Shown here in pieces: positions 6,690-16,474 of a stretch of 47,013 nt of DNA. Positions within the stretch are counted from its first letter, which is position 1, and the number at the start of each line of letters is the position of its first letter. A model generated the notes under the pieces. That model was not told the DNA's origin. It ran no database searches and worked only from the letters and a program-made list of their open reading frames with translations. The stretch spans positions 1 through 47,013 of the forward strand of contig NZ_JAAXYC010000024.1 in the NCBI RefSeq assembly GCF_018619185.1. The letters run 5' to 3'. Source of the stretch: Streptomyces sp. McG3. GTDB lineage: Bacteria; Actinomycetota; Actinomycetes; Streptomycetales; Streptomycetaceae. The position numbers and the translations under genes were made by a program.

Positions 6690-7878
6690 CCGGTGACGAT
6701 TGCCCGTCCGTACTGGCAGATCTCGGCCGCAGGTGGCGCAGGTGCGTCGGCACATCCACCCCGGCGGGCCATTCCACCAGGACGGTGGAAGTGGGCAGGA
6801 CACCGGCCCGCCGACGCTTCCTCGCTACCGGGCGGCTCCGCGCGCTTTTCCCTCCACGCGGTCGATGCTGCTGCCACGGGCCAGTTCACCGAGGTGAGCT
6901 GGCGGCAGGGCAACGGGCGAGCCGGGCCGTTGCCATAGGGCAGGCATCCCCGACGACGGCCGCGCCAGGTGCGGCCCTCGAAGTGGTCCAGCCCACGTTC
7001 CTTGCCTCGCGTTCTGGAGGGCGAACTCCGGCCCGCGTCAACCTCGTCGTGCGTGTGGCGCGTCAGCGTGCGCACACACGGGGTGGACAGTTGGTGAAGT
7101 GCGCGGTGTCTGCGACTTGCTGCGCGAGATCGCGGCGGTCTCCGATGCCGTGCACATTCCAGCCGCGCGTACACAGGTCGCACGGGCACACTGGCGTACG
7201 GCTCTTGGGTCATGACCTGGGTGACCGGGTTCATGAACGGGTCGATGCCGGTGCGCGGCTCGTTGCGGCCGAACACCTGCGCGTGGTGGACGTCGTAGGC
7301 GGCGAGGTGGGCCAGGGCGCCGCCGCGGCCGTAGGTGTGGTTGACACGCATCGCGCGGAGCCAGGGACAGAGCAGGCGCGGTGGGAGGCGCTCGCCGCGG
7401 CCATGAGCTTCGGCTACGCCGAGGAGAAGTTGTCCATCGGCCGGCTCGTCGTCTCCCCGGACCACACACCCGTCCTGCACCTCGCGTCCCGACGGTGACA
7501 GTCGGTCTGGCACGGCCCAAAGGGCGTCCCGTAGTCAGGCTGTGTCCCCAGAGCCCGCACGCAGTGCCCTTCTGAGGAAGCCCCCGGTCGCACTCGGGGG
7601 CGTGTCCTCGCTTCCGGCTGCCTGGCCCCCGCGAGCGCACTCCGCGGCCGACGGTACGTACCGCGGCGCCGTCGGCCGCTGGAGGCTCGGTGGTCGCGCG
7701 GAGCGTCTGGGTGTGCTGATGTGCGGGATGCGAGGGATCATCGGAGCATGAGTGGTGATGATCCACTGGCGCCTTCTGGAGAGTGGGGCGGGCGAATGCG
7801 GTCGGAGGCGGCCGCAGGCGGTGCCATGCCGTCGGCCTGGTCCTCGGGCTCGCCGGCCCGGCGGCGGAGGGAACGGCC
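6690..7878. other. Decayed region between barstar and phosphatase genes
   Basis: No intact gene is supported over about 1.2 kb. The recognisable content is an IS630-type transposase fragment (about 7150-7500). The remainder has only overlapping low-complexity frames on both strands. Confidence 0.55.
7150..7500 (-). pseudogene. IS630-family transposase remnant
   Basis: The best conserved part, on the minus strand, reads GGALAHLAAYDVHHAQVFGR followed by NEPRTGIDPF and QVMTQEPYAS. This matches the central catalytic region of actinobacterial IS630-type transposases. The usual DEK motif upstream is altered (DEPADGQ), and the downstream frame runs into unrelated residues, so the catalytic core is broken. 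No terminal inverted repeats were found. Confidence 0.65.
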
Positions 7879-9528
7879 GTGAATGAGGAGCGTCTCCTCA
7901 TGCGGTACCAGGCGCTCATGGGGGCCGTGCCGCAGTCATTGTGGGTGATGTCGCCCAGCGGTGTCGTCACCGTGTTGTCCGGGGGCGGGATCGCAGAGAA
8001 GCTGTGGACTCCTGGCACTGATACCTCGTGGATGGATGCCGTGCATCCCAAGGACCGGGACTGGTTCCAGCGGGCGTGGCGCAGGGCCACGCGGCAGCGG
8101 TCCCCTCTCGACACGATCGTCAGGGTGCGGCTCGACGGCGCGGTCGATCGCTTCCGCCATGTCAAGATCATCGCTGCGCCTGTTGTCGACGAGGACGGTG
8201 AGCTGGAGTTTGTCGGGACGGCCAGCGACGCGGAGGAGCACTGGCGCGCCCGTATGCGGGAGAAGTTGCTGGCGCGTATGGCGGCGGTGCCCGCGGCCCG
8301 CGATCTTTCGGAAGCCTTTCTGACGACGGCGGCGGCTGTTGTGCCCGAGCTCGCTGATGCTGTGGCCATCTTCCGTGTCGTGGACGGCGTCGAGGCCGGT
8401 GTGCGGCCCGCCGACGCACCGGCCGCAACGTCGCCGGAGCGTGTGGGGCTCGCCCCCGGGCTGCCTTCCCTCCCCCGGCTGGACGCCGATTTCGTGCTGG
8501 GTCCGGTCGCCCGGCGGGCGATCGAGAGCCAGGAGGCTCGGCTGGTGGTCTTCCCCCCCGAAGGGCCTCCCGGGGACGGGCTTTCGGACGCTTCCGTGCG
8601 GTGGCTGCGGGAGGCCGGGGCGACTGGAGTGGCGTTGGTGCCCGTGGTGGTGGACGGCCGGACCGTCGCGCTGGCGACGATCGCGACCTGCCGGGGCAAC
8701 CCGCCCCCGGACGAGGCCGACCTCTCGCTGCTGCGGGACGTCTTCCAGCAGATGAGCGGGCCGCTGCGCCGGACGATGGAGTTGCAGAACATCCGCGGCA
8801 AGGCGCTCGCACTGCAGCAGTCGTTCCTGGCGGCCCCGCCGGCCATCGACGGTCTCACGATCACCGCGCTCTACCATCCGGCGGACTCTGCGGCGGAGGT
8901 CGGCGGGGACTGGTACGACGCCGTCCGGCTCTCCGCCGACGCCCTCGCCCTGTCCATCGGCGATATCGCGGGGCACGACCTCGACGCGGCCATGGCGATG
9001 GCGCGGGTCAACAGCATCCTGAGAGGGCTCGCGTACGACAGCGGACCGGCCGCCAGTCCCGCTGTCACCCTGAGCCGTCTCGACCGCATCGTGCAGGCGC
9101 TCGACAGTCCATCGATGGTCACGGCGGTTCACGCGGTCCTGCGCCGCCAGACACACGGCGGCTGGCACATCGCCCTGTCCAACGCCGGGCACCCGCCGCC
9201 CCTACTGATCCCGGCGGACGCGCCGTCGCGGTATCTGCACGGCCTCACGGCCCCGGACCCGCCCCTGTGCGTCACCGACAGCCTCACCCGCGCCACCCTC
9301 GACGCAGACCTGCGTGAGGGCGACACCCTGGTGTTCTACACCGACGGGCTGGTGGAGACGCCGGACACGGACATCGGAGACAACCTCCGGCGGCTGCGTG
9401 AACGCTCCGATGCGCTGGCCCGCCGGGGCCCGCCGCTGCCCTCCCTGGTCCGCGGCCTTCTCCCACCTCTTCACCACCGCCGGGACGACATCGCCATCAT
9501 CGCCCTCCAAGCCCGGCCGGACTCATGA
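7879..9528 (+). CDS. PAS-GAF-SpoIIE (PP2C-type) serine phosphatase
   Basis: A 549-residue signalling phosphatase. It has an N-terminal PAS-like domain (residues ~10-115, with MDAVHPKDRDWFQRAW), a GAF-like domain (~130-300, with GVALVPVVVDGRTVALATI), and a C-terminal SpoIIE/PP2C domain (~315-545). Metal-binding landmarks are GGDWYDAV (~341), GDIAGHDLDAAMAM, SNAGHPPPLLI, LVFYTDGLVE and RRDDIAIIAL. Such Streptomyces proteins dephosphorylate anti-sigma-factor antagonists in response to signals sensed by PAS/GAF; no antagonist or kinase is nearby. The GTG at 7879 is chosen for GGAGGG at 7866-7871. The methyltransferase gene follows. Confidence 0.88.
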   Translation: MNEERLLMRYQALMGAVPQSLWVMSPSGVVTVLSGGGIAEKLWTPGTDTSWMDAVHPKDRDWFQRAWRRATRQRSPLDTIVRVRLDGAVDRFRHVKIIAAPVVDEDGELEFVGTASDAEEHWRARMREKLLARMAAVPAARDLSEAFLTTAAAVVPELADAVAIFRVVDGVEAGVRPADAPAATSPERVGLAPGLPSLPRLDADFVLGPVARRAIESQEARLVVFPPEGPPGDGLSDASVRWLREAGATGVALVPVVVDGRTVALATIATCRGNPPPDEADLSLLRDVFQQMSGPLRRTMELQNIRGKALALQQSFLAAPPAIDGLTITALYHPADSAAEVGGDWYDAVRLSADALALSIGDIAGHDLDAAMAMARVNSILRGLAYDSGPAASPAVTLSRLDRIVQALDSPSMVTAVHAVLRRQTHGGWHIALSNAGHPPPLLIPADAPSRYLHGLTAPDPPLCVTDSLTRATLDADLREGDTLVFYTDGLVETPDTDIGDNLRRLRERSDALARRGPPLPSLVRGLLPPLHHRRDDIAIIALQARPDS

Positions 9529-9617
9529 CCGCCCGTATCGAACATCTCATCGTTTGCGCCCGGAACAGGGCCTCTATACCGTCGAGAAGGCCCGTCCCCG
9601 GACGAAAGAGGCTCTGT

Positions 9618-10427
9618 ATGAACACGCCGAACGACCGTCAGGGCGGACTGGCAACCACACGGGCCCACTCCGCACGGGTGTACGACTACATCCTGGGTGG
9701 CAAGGACCACTACCCCGTGGACGCGGAAGCGGGCGACGCCATGGCCCGGCACTGGCCCGCCCTCCCCGTGCACATGCTGGAGAACCGCCGGTTCATGCAC
9801 CGCATCGCGCGCTTCCTGGCACAGGAACGGGGCATCCGCCAGTTCCTCGACGTCGGAACCGGCCTTCCGACCTCACCGAACCTGCACGAGATCGTGCAGG
9901 AGGTGGCTCCGGAATCGCACGTGGTCTACGTCGACAACGACCCCATCGTCCTCGCTCACGCCCGCGCCCTCCTGCAGAGTTCGCCCGAGGGCGCCACCGC
10001 CTACGTGGACGCGAACATGCACGACCCCGACGCCATCCTGGACAGCCCCGAGTTCCGGGATCTCATCGACCTGAACCGGCCCGTCGGCCTCATGGTGATC
10101 GGCATCATGCACTTCATCCTGCCCCCGGACGACCAGCGCCTGGTACAACGCCTGCTGGACCCGCTGCCCTCCGGCAGCTACCTGGCAATGACCATCGGCA
10201 CCGCAGACTTCGCGCCCGAGGAGGTCAACCGGGTCGCCCAGGAGTACCGCCAGCAAGGCATGCCCTTCGTCCTGCGAGATCTGCGGACCGCCACGTCGCT
10301 CTTCGACGGCCTGGATCTCCAGGACCCGGGGGTCACCCAAGTGCACACCTGGCGCCCCGGCCCTGAGCAGAAAGGCATCGACGGCCGCGACATCGCCATG
10401 TACGGGGCAGTCGCCAGAAAGCCCTGA
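9618..10427 (+). CDS. SAM-dependent methyltransferase, DUF574 type
   Basis: A 269-residue protein of the actinobacterial family often called DUF574 or Methyltransf_19. Landmarks are ARVYDYILGGKDHYPVD near the N-terminus (residues ~20-36), FLDVGTGLPTSPN as motif I, VVYVDNDPIV as motif II, and MVIGIMHFI. The substrate is unknown for the whole family, which is greatly expanded in Streptomyces. The ATG at 9618 fits family N-termini and has AAAGAGG upstream; an in-frame ATG at 9525 overlapping the phosphatase stop would add an unrelated Arg-rich leader. Probably cytoplasmic. Confidence 0.85.
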   Translation: MNTPNDRQGGLATTRAHSARVYDYILGGKDHYPVDAEAGDAMARHWPALPVHMLENRRFMHRIARFLAQERGIRQFLDVGTGLPTSPNLHEIVQEVAPESHVVYVDNDPIVLAHARALLQSSPEGATAYVDANMHDPDAILDSPEFRDLIDLNRPVGLMVIGIMHFILPPDDQRLVQRLLDPLPSGSYLAMTIGTADFAPEEVNRVAQEYRQQGMPFVLRDLRTATSLFDGLDLQDPGVTQVHTWRPGPEQKGIDGRDIAMYGAVARKP

Positions 10428-10575
10428 AACGATTCCTGCGTTCGTGCCGTCCCGACCTGCGACCGTCTGTTGGGTCGTGCCGTTGACTGCCTCCTGCCCG
10501 CGCCCGTCTTCGTGGTCTACTTACCCGGCCTGTTTCTACCCGGCCGCGCACCGGCACCGGCGGCGGCGTCGACCG

Positions 10576-10749
10576 GATACGGATTCCGTCATCGCCGGCC
10601 GCCACGTCAGCGAGCCCGGGCTCGTCGTACTCGGCATCCCCCCCGCCGACGAGGAGACCGCCCGCGCCCTGATGGACGGGCTGCAACGCGCCGACGTCTT
10701 CCAGGGAAATGTCGCCACCGGCGCGATCCGGCTGTGGCTCCGGGCCTGA
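10576..10749 (+). pseudogene. DUF6207-like fragment
   Basis: The segment HVSEPGLVVLGIPPADEETA then RALMDGLQ is a clear match to the N-terminal half of DUF6207, a small Streptomyces-specific family of unknown function. The usual C-terminal half is replaced by a short unrelated end (NVATGAIRLWLRA). No start codon with a ribosome site lies just upstream; the frame extends back through low-complexity sequence to 10444. It is best read as a decayed copy. Confidence 0.5.
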
Positions 10750-10763
10750 GCAGACCTGTTGTC

Positions 10764-11057
10764 TCAGTCCCCGAGGAACCACAGGTAGAGGTGCTGTCCG
10801 TCGAGAACCGTCCGGCCCAGGTCCAGAAGCTCACGCGCGAACTCATCGGTGACCACGCCCGGAGGCAGGCGCGGTACTTCCGCAAGCAGGGTGGTCACCT
10901 GGCGGCTGTTGAAAACAGTGTCCGCGTACGGCAGCAGGTGCCCCAGCATCGGAAACACCGACTGGTCGAGCTCGGCCAGCTCCGGCCCCCAGACCACTCC
11001 ATGCTTGGCGCGAGCCGCGATGGTGCCGTCCTCGCTACGGACCTGGAGATCAATCAT
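10764..11057 (-). CDS. Hypothetical protein, possibly linked to the STAND gene
   Basis: A 97-residue soluble protein of unknown function. Its plan is an N-terminal beta-rich part (MIDLQVRSEDGTIAAR), a central LLPYADTVFNSRQVTTLLAE segment and a C-terminal LYLWFLGD. It resembles a small Streptomyces hypothetical family with a PYGDTVFN core, which I cannot tie to any activity. It lies on the same strand 141 bp downstream of the protease-STAND-WD40 gene and may belong to that transcription unit. Codon bias is normal. No signal peptide or membrane segment. Confidence 0.6.
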   Translation of the reverse strand: MIDLQVRSEDGTIAARAKHGVVWGPELAELDQSVFPMLGHLLPYADTVFNSRQVTTLLAEVPRLPPGVVTDEFARELLDLGRTVLDGQHLYLWFLGD

Positions 11058-11198
11058 GGTTCGAGCCTACGACCCCAAGATCCGCCGGACACCCCTGGGC
11101 CGGGGACACCGAATCCCGGATCCACGCCAGGCAGCGGTCTTCTTCACGTCCCGGTCGCGGGTGGGGTGTCGAACGTCGATGCGGCCGAGGCCGTGGCT

Positions 11199-14100
11199 TC
11201 ATGGACAAATCCGTTGGTAGGCGACCCCGTCGGGCACATAGCGGTGCCATTCCCGCTCGGTCAGAGACCGGCCCGCGATGGCGCAGGCCTGGTCCTTGAG
11301 GGTGGCGAGGTCGTTGAAGGCGTCGGTGTTCCACAGCCGTATGGTCTCGTCGTCGCTGCTGGTGGCGAGGGTGTCCCCGTCCGGGGCGAAGACTGCCGAG
11401 CGCAGGACACCGGTGTGCCCGGTGAGCAGGGCCAGTTGCTGATGGGTCTCGACGTTCCACAGCCTGATCGTCCGGTCGTCGCCGACGGTCGCCAGGGTCT
11501 GGCCGTCGGGGCTGAAGACGGCCGACCAGACGGCGCCAGTGTGTCCGCTGAGGGTAGCGAGGCGGCGGTGGGTTCGTACATCCCACAGCCTTGCCGTGGT
11601 GTCCCTGCCGCTGCTGGCGAGCGTCCTCCCGTCCGAGGTGAAGGCTACTGACTGTGCGGCGTTGGTGTGCCCTGCGAGCGTTGCGGTGAGGCTGCGGTCC
11701 CGTACGTTCCACAGCCGTAGCTCGCCGTCCCAGCTCGCCGTTGCCAGGAGATCGCCGTCCGGGTTGAAGGCCAGGTCGCTGACCATGCCGGTCAGTCCGT
11801 CCAGGGCACCCAGGCGCTTGTGTGTCCGTGCGTCCCACAGCTGTACGGAGGAGAACTCGTCTCCGCCGGTCGCGAGGACCGTGCCGTCCGGGCTGAAGGC
11901 CATCAGCGGGCTCGCGCTGGTGAAGGACGCCAGTTGCCCATGGGTGCGCACACTCCACAGGCGGGTCGTCCTGTCGATGTAACTGCTGGTGGCGAGGTAT
12001 TTGCCGTCGGGGCTGAAGAGGACGCGCTGCACGGGTCTGTCGTGACCCTTGAGACTGGCCAGGCGCCGGTGGCTGTGTGCGTCCCACAGCACGACTGACG
12101 CATCATCGTTGCTGCTCGCGGCGACGAACCGGCCGTCCGGGCTGAACCGCACCGTGTTCACCTCGCCGGTGTGTCCAGTGAGGCGGCCCACCGGCCGCTG
12201 CGTGCCGACATGGTGCAGATACACCGTCCCGTCGCCGGCGCCGGTGGCGAGCGTCTTTCCGTCGGGGCTGTAGTCCGCTGGGCGTGCCGAACCGCCTGGC
12301 CCGGCGAAGCTTGCGCGTGGCCGCCCGGCTCTCATGTCCCACAGCCGAACGGCGGCATCCTCGGATCCGCTGGCCAGCGTCGCGCCGTCCGGACTGAAGG
12401 CGAGTGCGTCCACCAACCCCGCATGCCCGTTCAGCACAGTCACGGCCGTGCGACCCCGCACGTCCCACAGTCTCACGGTGCGGTCCTGTCCCCCGCTGGC
12501 CAGAGTCCGGCCGTCCGGGCTGAAGGCCAGTGCGAAGACGGAGCCGTTGTGGCCGGTGAGCGTGGCCGTCGAGCGGCGTGTACGCACGTCCCACAGCTGT
12601 GTCGTCGCATTGCTCGCGCCCGTGGCCAGCGTGTCGCCGTCCGGGGAGAAGGCCAGCGAAGTCACCTGACCCGTATGTCCCGTCAGTGTGGCGAGACGCT
12701 TCCTCTCCACCGCATCCCAGAGTTGCACCTCGGACGCCTGGCTCTTTCTGTCCCGGACGTCCGAGGAGGTGACGGCGAACGTCGCGCCGTCCGGACTGAA
12801 GGCGAGGCCGTGGAGCTGCACGCCGTCGGTGCGGGGGTGGACTTGGAGTTCGTCGGTCTTCCGATGAGAACGGGCGTCCCAGATAAGGATCTCGCCCTGC
12901 TGGCCGCCGGTGACAATGCTGGCTCCATCCGGACTGAAGACCGCTGGGTCCCCGGCGCCGGTCAGGAGAGCGGTCTGCTTGCGCGTGCGGACGTCCCACA
13001 CCCGGGCCTTCCAACGGTCGTGGCTGGTGACGAGGGTTCTGCCGTCGGGGCTGAACGCCACGTTGCGCACTTGGCTGCTGCGACTGTCGAGTTGCGCTAC
13101 CTGCCGACGTCCCTGCACGTCCCACAGGCGGGCTGTGCCGTCGTTGCCGCTGGTCGCGAGCGTCTTGCCGTCCGGGCTGAAGGCGACCGACTCCACCGCT
13201 GCCGTGTGTCTCGCGAGAGTGGCGCGCAAGGGTGAGGACACCGCGGCCAGCAGTCGGGCGCGGGTCTGCGGAGTCGCTGAGACACGATCGGCGGCCAGAG
13301 CGAGACGAGCGGCCAGGGCGGGGTCGGCGATTGCCTGCTGACGGCTCTCCTCGGCCAGACTCCGGGAGGCGGCCAGCGCCTGCTGCTCGCTGCTGTCGCG
13401 GGCACTGCGGGTGGCCAGGGACGCCGCGACGACAACGAGCACGGTCAGCACGGCGAAACTCGCGAGGACCAGGCGACGCCGACGGACGCGGCGTTGTCGG
13501 ACCTGGTCACTGACCGCCACGAACTCGGCTTCTTCGGCGGGGATCTCGTCGCCGCGTTCACCGAGCCACTTCCGGGCCCGGGCGATCTGCTCCCGGCCGA
13601 GGGCCAGGTCGCGCGAGCGGCCCCGCTCGTGCCAGAGCCGCAGCGAGCGGCGAAGCTCCTCCTGCCAGCTGCGGAACTCCCGGTTCTCCTCGATCCAGCG
13701 TCGCAGTCGCGGCCAGGTCTCCACCAGTGCTTGGTGCGCGAGTTCAGCGGTGTCCCGGCCCGTCGGGCGGCGCGTCACCACGACCAGCCGCGTGCTGGCC
13801 AGCCGGTGGATCAGCGCCCAGTCGCCCTCGGAGAACTCGGTGCGGGCGGCGACCCGGCGGGTGTCCGGGCCGCGTTCTCCGGCGTCGAGTTCCTCTCCGG
13901 GACGTACGAGCTGGATGAAGATCCGCTCCAGCGCTTGTCGCTCGGTCCTGTCCGCCCAGGCCCAGAGCCTCTGATCCGCGTCGCCCGCCAGGGCGCCCTG
14001 CACACCGCCGAGCTCCTGGTAGGCGGTGGTGGTCAGCCAGCCGCGTTCCTGCCGCTCCCACAGCCGGCTCAGGGCGTACTCCAGCATCGGCAGCGCCGCG

Positions 14101-15521
14101 GGACCGGGTGGAGCGTCCCGCAGTATCCGCTCGACCAGGCCGTCGGCGAACCGGATCCCCGCGCGGCCCGCCAGCGGTCCGGTGATCACCTGGGTCAGCT
14201 GGTTCCGCATCATCGGCTGCACCACCATCGACGTGGCGTCCCATGCCGTACGAAGGTGGGGCAGCTGCTCGATGTGCCGAAGGAAGTCGATCCGGACGAC
14301 GACCACGGCCTGGGCGGGGCGGCTTCCGTCGGTGCGGCGGTCCGTCAAGACCCCGAGCATGGCGTCCAGCCGACGGGCGGTTCTCGGCGCATCGGTGAGA
14401 AGCGTCTCGAACTGGTCGGCCACCAGCAACAACCGGGACCGCCCTCTGTGCCGGGCCAGCGTCTGCTCCACAGCGGTACGGATGCCCTGCTCGTCGGTGA
14501 GTTGCCGGGCCAGCGCCGACCAGTGGTCGTACCAGTCGGCCCTCATGGTGTCCGCGTCTCCTGCCGAGGCCAGGGCCCAGGCGAGCAGTTCCTCGGCGGT
14601 GAGGCGCAGTCCCAGCGGGATGCGGGCGATCACGTAACGGTCGTGGTCGAGGCTCCCGAGCAGGCCGGCGCCGACCAGCGAGGACTTGCCGACCCCGGAG
14701 GGCCCGAGCACAGGCAGGAGGGGAACCTGCTGTTGGTCGAGGAGTTCGAGCAGCCGCTGCGTCTCGTTCCCACGGCCGTGGAAGACGGCGCGGTCGTGCT
14801 CGGTGAACGGCAGCAGCTCCCGGTACGGGCTGTCCGCCAGCAGCCTCCTGCGCAGCTGGGGCCATTCCCGGGTGAGAGACTCCACGGTGAGCGCGTATCC
14901 CGTCCGGCGCCGCTGGTCCCCCTCGACGGCGACGACGACGCCGATGACACCGCCGTACTCCTCGTCCCACACCGGCGCTCCGCTGAAGCCGCCGGCCAGC
15001 GAGAACGGTACGTTTTCGTCGCAGGTCAGCTGCCACCAGCCAGTACCCTCGCGGCCCTCGATGGTGCCGCGGGTCCAGATTCCGGCGTCCTTGGTGCCAC
15101 CTCGTCCCGAGTACTTCGGGAACCCGAAGGCCCGCCAGCGGTGCCCGGCCAGATCGTCCGCCTCCACGATCCGCAGAGGGACGGCCCCCGGCGGGGGCTC
15201 GCCGGTCAGCTGCAGGACGGCGACGTCACCGCTGCTGTCGTCGGCCACCGGCACGCTGAAGTGCACAGTCGCCGAGACCTCGGGGTGCCCGGGCAGCAGT
15301 GGGAAGTCCAGGGTGACCGGGAAGAGTTCGGGCAGTGGCTCGTCCTCCGGAAGGTCGGCGGTGGAGGCGACGACATGGGCGCACGTGAGCAGCAACCGGT
15401 CGGGGATCAGGAACGCCACCCCGACCGGACGGCCCCCGTGCAGCACCCGGGCCGTTCCGCGCTCCCACGCGTGGTCCGGCTCCGCTGCCGGTGTCACGTA
15501 CCGCCCTCGGTCCGGCTCCAC
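11199..15521 (-). CDS. Trypsin-like protease / STAND NTPase / WD40 repeat protein
   Basis: A 1440-residue multidomain protein. Residues ~20-225 are a trypsin-like protease with all three catalytic positions: His49 (LTCAHVV), Asp99 (SSGDVAVLQL) and Ser180 (GGFSGAPVWD). Residues ~240-670 are an nSTAND1-type P-loop NTPase: Walker A GPSGVGKSS (273-281) and Walker B LLLVADQFE (364-372). A hydrophobic segment at ~684-704 may span the membrane. Residues ~767-1405 hold about 15 WD40-like repeats, enough for two seven-bladed propellers. In such proteins repeats are thought to sense a ligand, the NTPase to switch or oligomerise, and the protease to act as effector. The GTG start overlaps the Trypco1-type gene by 28 bp. 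A conflict or stress-sensing role is inferred. Confidence 0.88.
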   Translation of the reverse strand: MEPDRGRYVTPAAEPDHAWERGTARVLHGGRPVGVAFLIPDRLLLTCAHVVASTADLPEDEPLPELFPVTLDFPLLPGHPEVSATVHFSVPVADDSSGDVAVLQLTGEPPPGAVPLRIVEADDLAGHRWRAFGFPKYSGRGGTKDAGIWTRGTIEGREGTGWWQLTCDENVPFSLAGGFSGAPVWDEEYGGVIGVVVAVEGDQRRRTGYALTVESLTREWPQLRRRLLADSPYRELLPFTEHDRAVFHGRGNETQRLLELLDQQQVPLLPVLGPSGVGKSSLVGAGLLGSLDHDRYVIARIPLGLRLTAEELLAWALASAGDADTMRADWYDHWSALARQLTDEQGIRTAVEQTLARHRGRSRLLLVADQFETLLTDAPRTARRLDAMLGVLTDRRTDGSRPAQAVVVVRIDFLRHIEQLPHLRTAWDATSMVVQPMMRNQLTQVITGPLAGRAGIRFADGLVERILRDAPPGPAALPMLEYALSRLWERQERGWLTTTAYQELGGVQGALAGDADQRLWAWADRTERQALERIFIQLVRPGEELDAGERGPDTRRVAARTEFSEGDWALIHRLASTRLVVVTRRPTGRDTAELAHQALVETWPRLRRWIEENREFRSWQEELRRSLRLWHERGRSRDLALGREQIARARKWLGERGDEIPAEEAEFVAVSDQVRQRRVRRRRLVLASFAVLTVLVVVAASLATRSARDSSEQQALAASRSLAEESRQQAIADPALAARLALAADRVSATPQTRARLLAAVSSPLRATLARHTAAVESVAFSPDGKTLATSGNDGTARLWDVQGRRQVAQLDSRSSQVRNVAFSPDGRTLVTSHDRWKARVWDVRTRKQTALLTGAGDPAVFSPDGASIVTGGQQGEILIWDARSHRKTDELQVHPRTDGVQLHGLAFSPDGATFAVTSSDVRDRKSQASEVQLWDAVERKRLATLTGHTGQVTSLAFSPDGDTLATGASNATTQLWDVRTRRSTATLTGHNGSVFALAFSPDGRTLASGGQDRTVRLWDVRGRTAVTVLNGHAGLVDALAFSPDGATLASGSEDAAVRLWDMRAGRPRASFAGPGGSARPADYSPDGKTLATGAGDGTVYLHHVGTQRPVGRLTGHTGEVNTVRFSPDGRFVAASSNDDASVVLWDAHSHRRLASLKGHDRPVQRVLFSPDGKYLATSSYIDRTTRLWSVRTHGQLASFTSASPLMAFSPDGTVLATGGDEFSSVQLWDARTHKRLGALDGLTGMVSDLAFNPDGDLLATASWDGELRLWNVRDRSLTATLAGHTNAAQSVAFTSDGRTLASSGRDTTARLWDVRTHRRLATLSGHTGAVWSAVFSPDGQTLATVGDDRTIRLWNVETHQQLALLTGHTGVLRSAVFAPDGDTLATSSDDETIRLWNTDAFNDLATLKDQACAIAGRSLTEREWHRYVPDGVAYQRICP

Positions 15522-15820
15522 TCCAGTTCCAGCTTGATGTGCGCGTCTCCGGATCCCTTCGCCACCACCAGGCCCGCCTCGGCTGTCACCCGAAGCCCGA
15601 ACTCCGCACGGACGTGATCAGGGCTGCGTGGCAGATCCGCCAGCCGCTCCAGCATGGTCGCGGCCACCCGCTGGACCCGCGCCATGCCCGACTCGAACGT
15701 GTCGGCGGACGCCTCGAAGAGCCCGTCGCCGCGGCTCGCCCGGATCACCCCGGCCCCCTGGTCATCGGGCAGCTCGACGACGAAGACCTCGCCGTCCTCG
15801 AAGGGCACACTCAGGTACAC
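15494..15820 (-). CDS. Trypco1-type (trypsin-co-occurring) domain protein
   Basis: A ~108-residue single-domain protein. Landmarks are YLSVPFEDGEVFVVELPDD at the N-terminus, a central helix (TFESGMARVQRVAATMLERL) and the C-terminal hairpin FGLRVTAEAGLVVAKGSGDA leading to IKLELEW. This matches the Trypco1 domain predicted to accompany trypsin-like proteases in NTPase-based conflict systems. Its overlap with the downstream protease-STAND-WD40 gene is exactly that context. GTG at 15820 is preferred because AGAGAGG lies about 8 nt upstream; an in-frame ATG at 15841 is the alternative. It is probably a substrate, adaptor or regulator of the protease; which one is not known. Confidence 0.78.
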   Translation of the reverse strand: MYLSVPFEDGEVFVVELPDDQGAGVIRASRGDGLFEASADTFESGMARVQRVAATMLERLADLPRSPDHVRAEFGLRVTAEAGLVVAKGSGDAHIKLELEWSRTEGGT

Positions 15821-16149
15821 GCGGCAACCTCTCTGGACCATCAGGTCACTTACGAATTGCGGCAGTTGAGCAGATCTTCTCGGGCCCGACATGTACCGCC
15901 CCCGCCGTCGGCGGCCTGCGGGTGCGCCCGCCCCCCGGTTCACGATTCTGTGCATCACGCTGCCGCCGGCTCCGGCTACCGCAACTACCTCTGGGTGCCA
16001 CCATGGTGATCCCCATCCCGGTGTTTGTCCGGATGTTCAAGTATGAGCAGCCTAATCATGGCGAACAAGGCCGCGTGGCCAATTCAACGGGCCGGTGCCA
16101 AGTAGACCGGCACCGCTTCACTGTGGTGCGTACTCAGCGCGGGGAGTCG

Positions 16150-16344
16150 GTCACGACCAGCCCTCACGCCCCGAACCTCGGCGATCGTGCGTACTACCAC
16201 CGCACGCTGCTGCTCAACGCCATGGAGGACGCAGGTTTCACCAACCATGCGACCGAGTTCTGGCACTTCCCGGCAGCGGACCGGTACGACGCGCTGATGC
16301 GGCGGGAGCCACATGCGCTCTACGGAGCAATCGAACTTCGTTAG
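16150..16344 (+). pseudogene. C-terminal fragment of a D-Ala-D-Ala dipeptidase (VanX-like)
   Basis: About 64 residues match the C-terminus of M15D dipeptidases. RTLLLNAMEDAGFTNHATEF is followed by WHF and DRYDALM. The catalytic Glu and zinc-binding His of the ExWH motif are present (TEFWHF), but the N-terminal two thirds, with the other zinc ligands, are missing. An in-frame ATG at 16003 would only add unrelated residues. It is a truncated gene, consistent with the decayed state of this end of the island. Confidence 0.65.
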
Positions 16345-16474
16345 CGTGCCGACACCCTCGTCCGCTTCCTCGCCGCCCGCACGGATCCGGCAACACAGGA
16401 GCATGCCCACCACGCCCCGACCCGGTAGTGATCCCAGGACTGCAACGGACAAACCACATCGAACGGAGGAATGC

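Noticed and set aside
7038..8864. 608-codon minus-strand frame opposite the SpoIIE phosphatase
   Set aside because: Ser/Arg/Thr-rich shadow of the phosphatase gene; no ribosome site or motif.
11300..13220. Regularly repeated DNA blocks that might suggest a CRISPR or tandem array
   Set aside because: The repeats are WD40 codons (SPDG...LWD) with variable sequence between; they are in frame in one protein. No CRISPR array is seen anywhere in the window.
13494..15617. 707-codon plus-strand frame opposite the protease-STAND gene
   Set aside because: A shadow frame caused by high GC; composition is Gly/Arg/Pro-rich with no domain, while the minus strand has clear motifs throughout.
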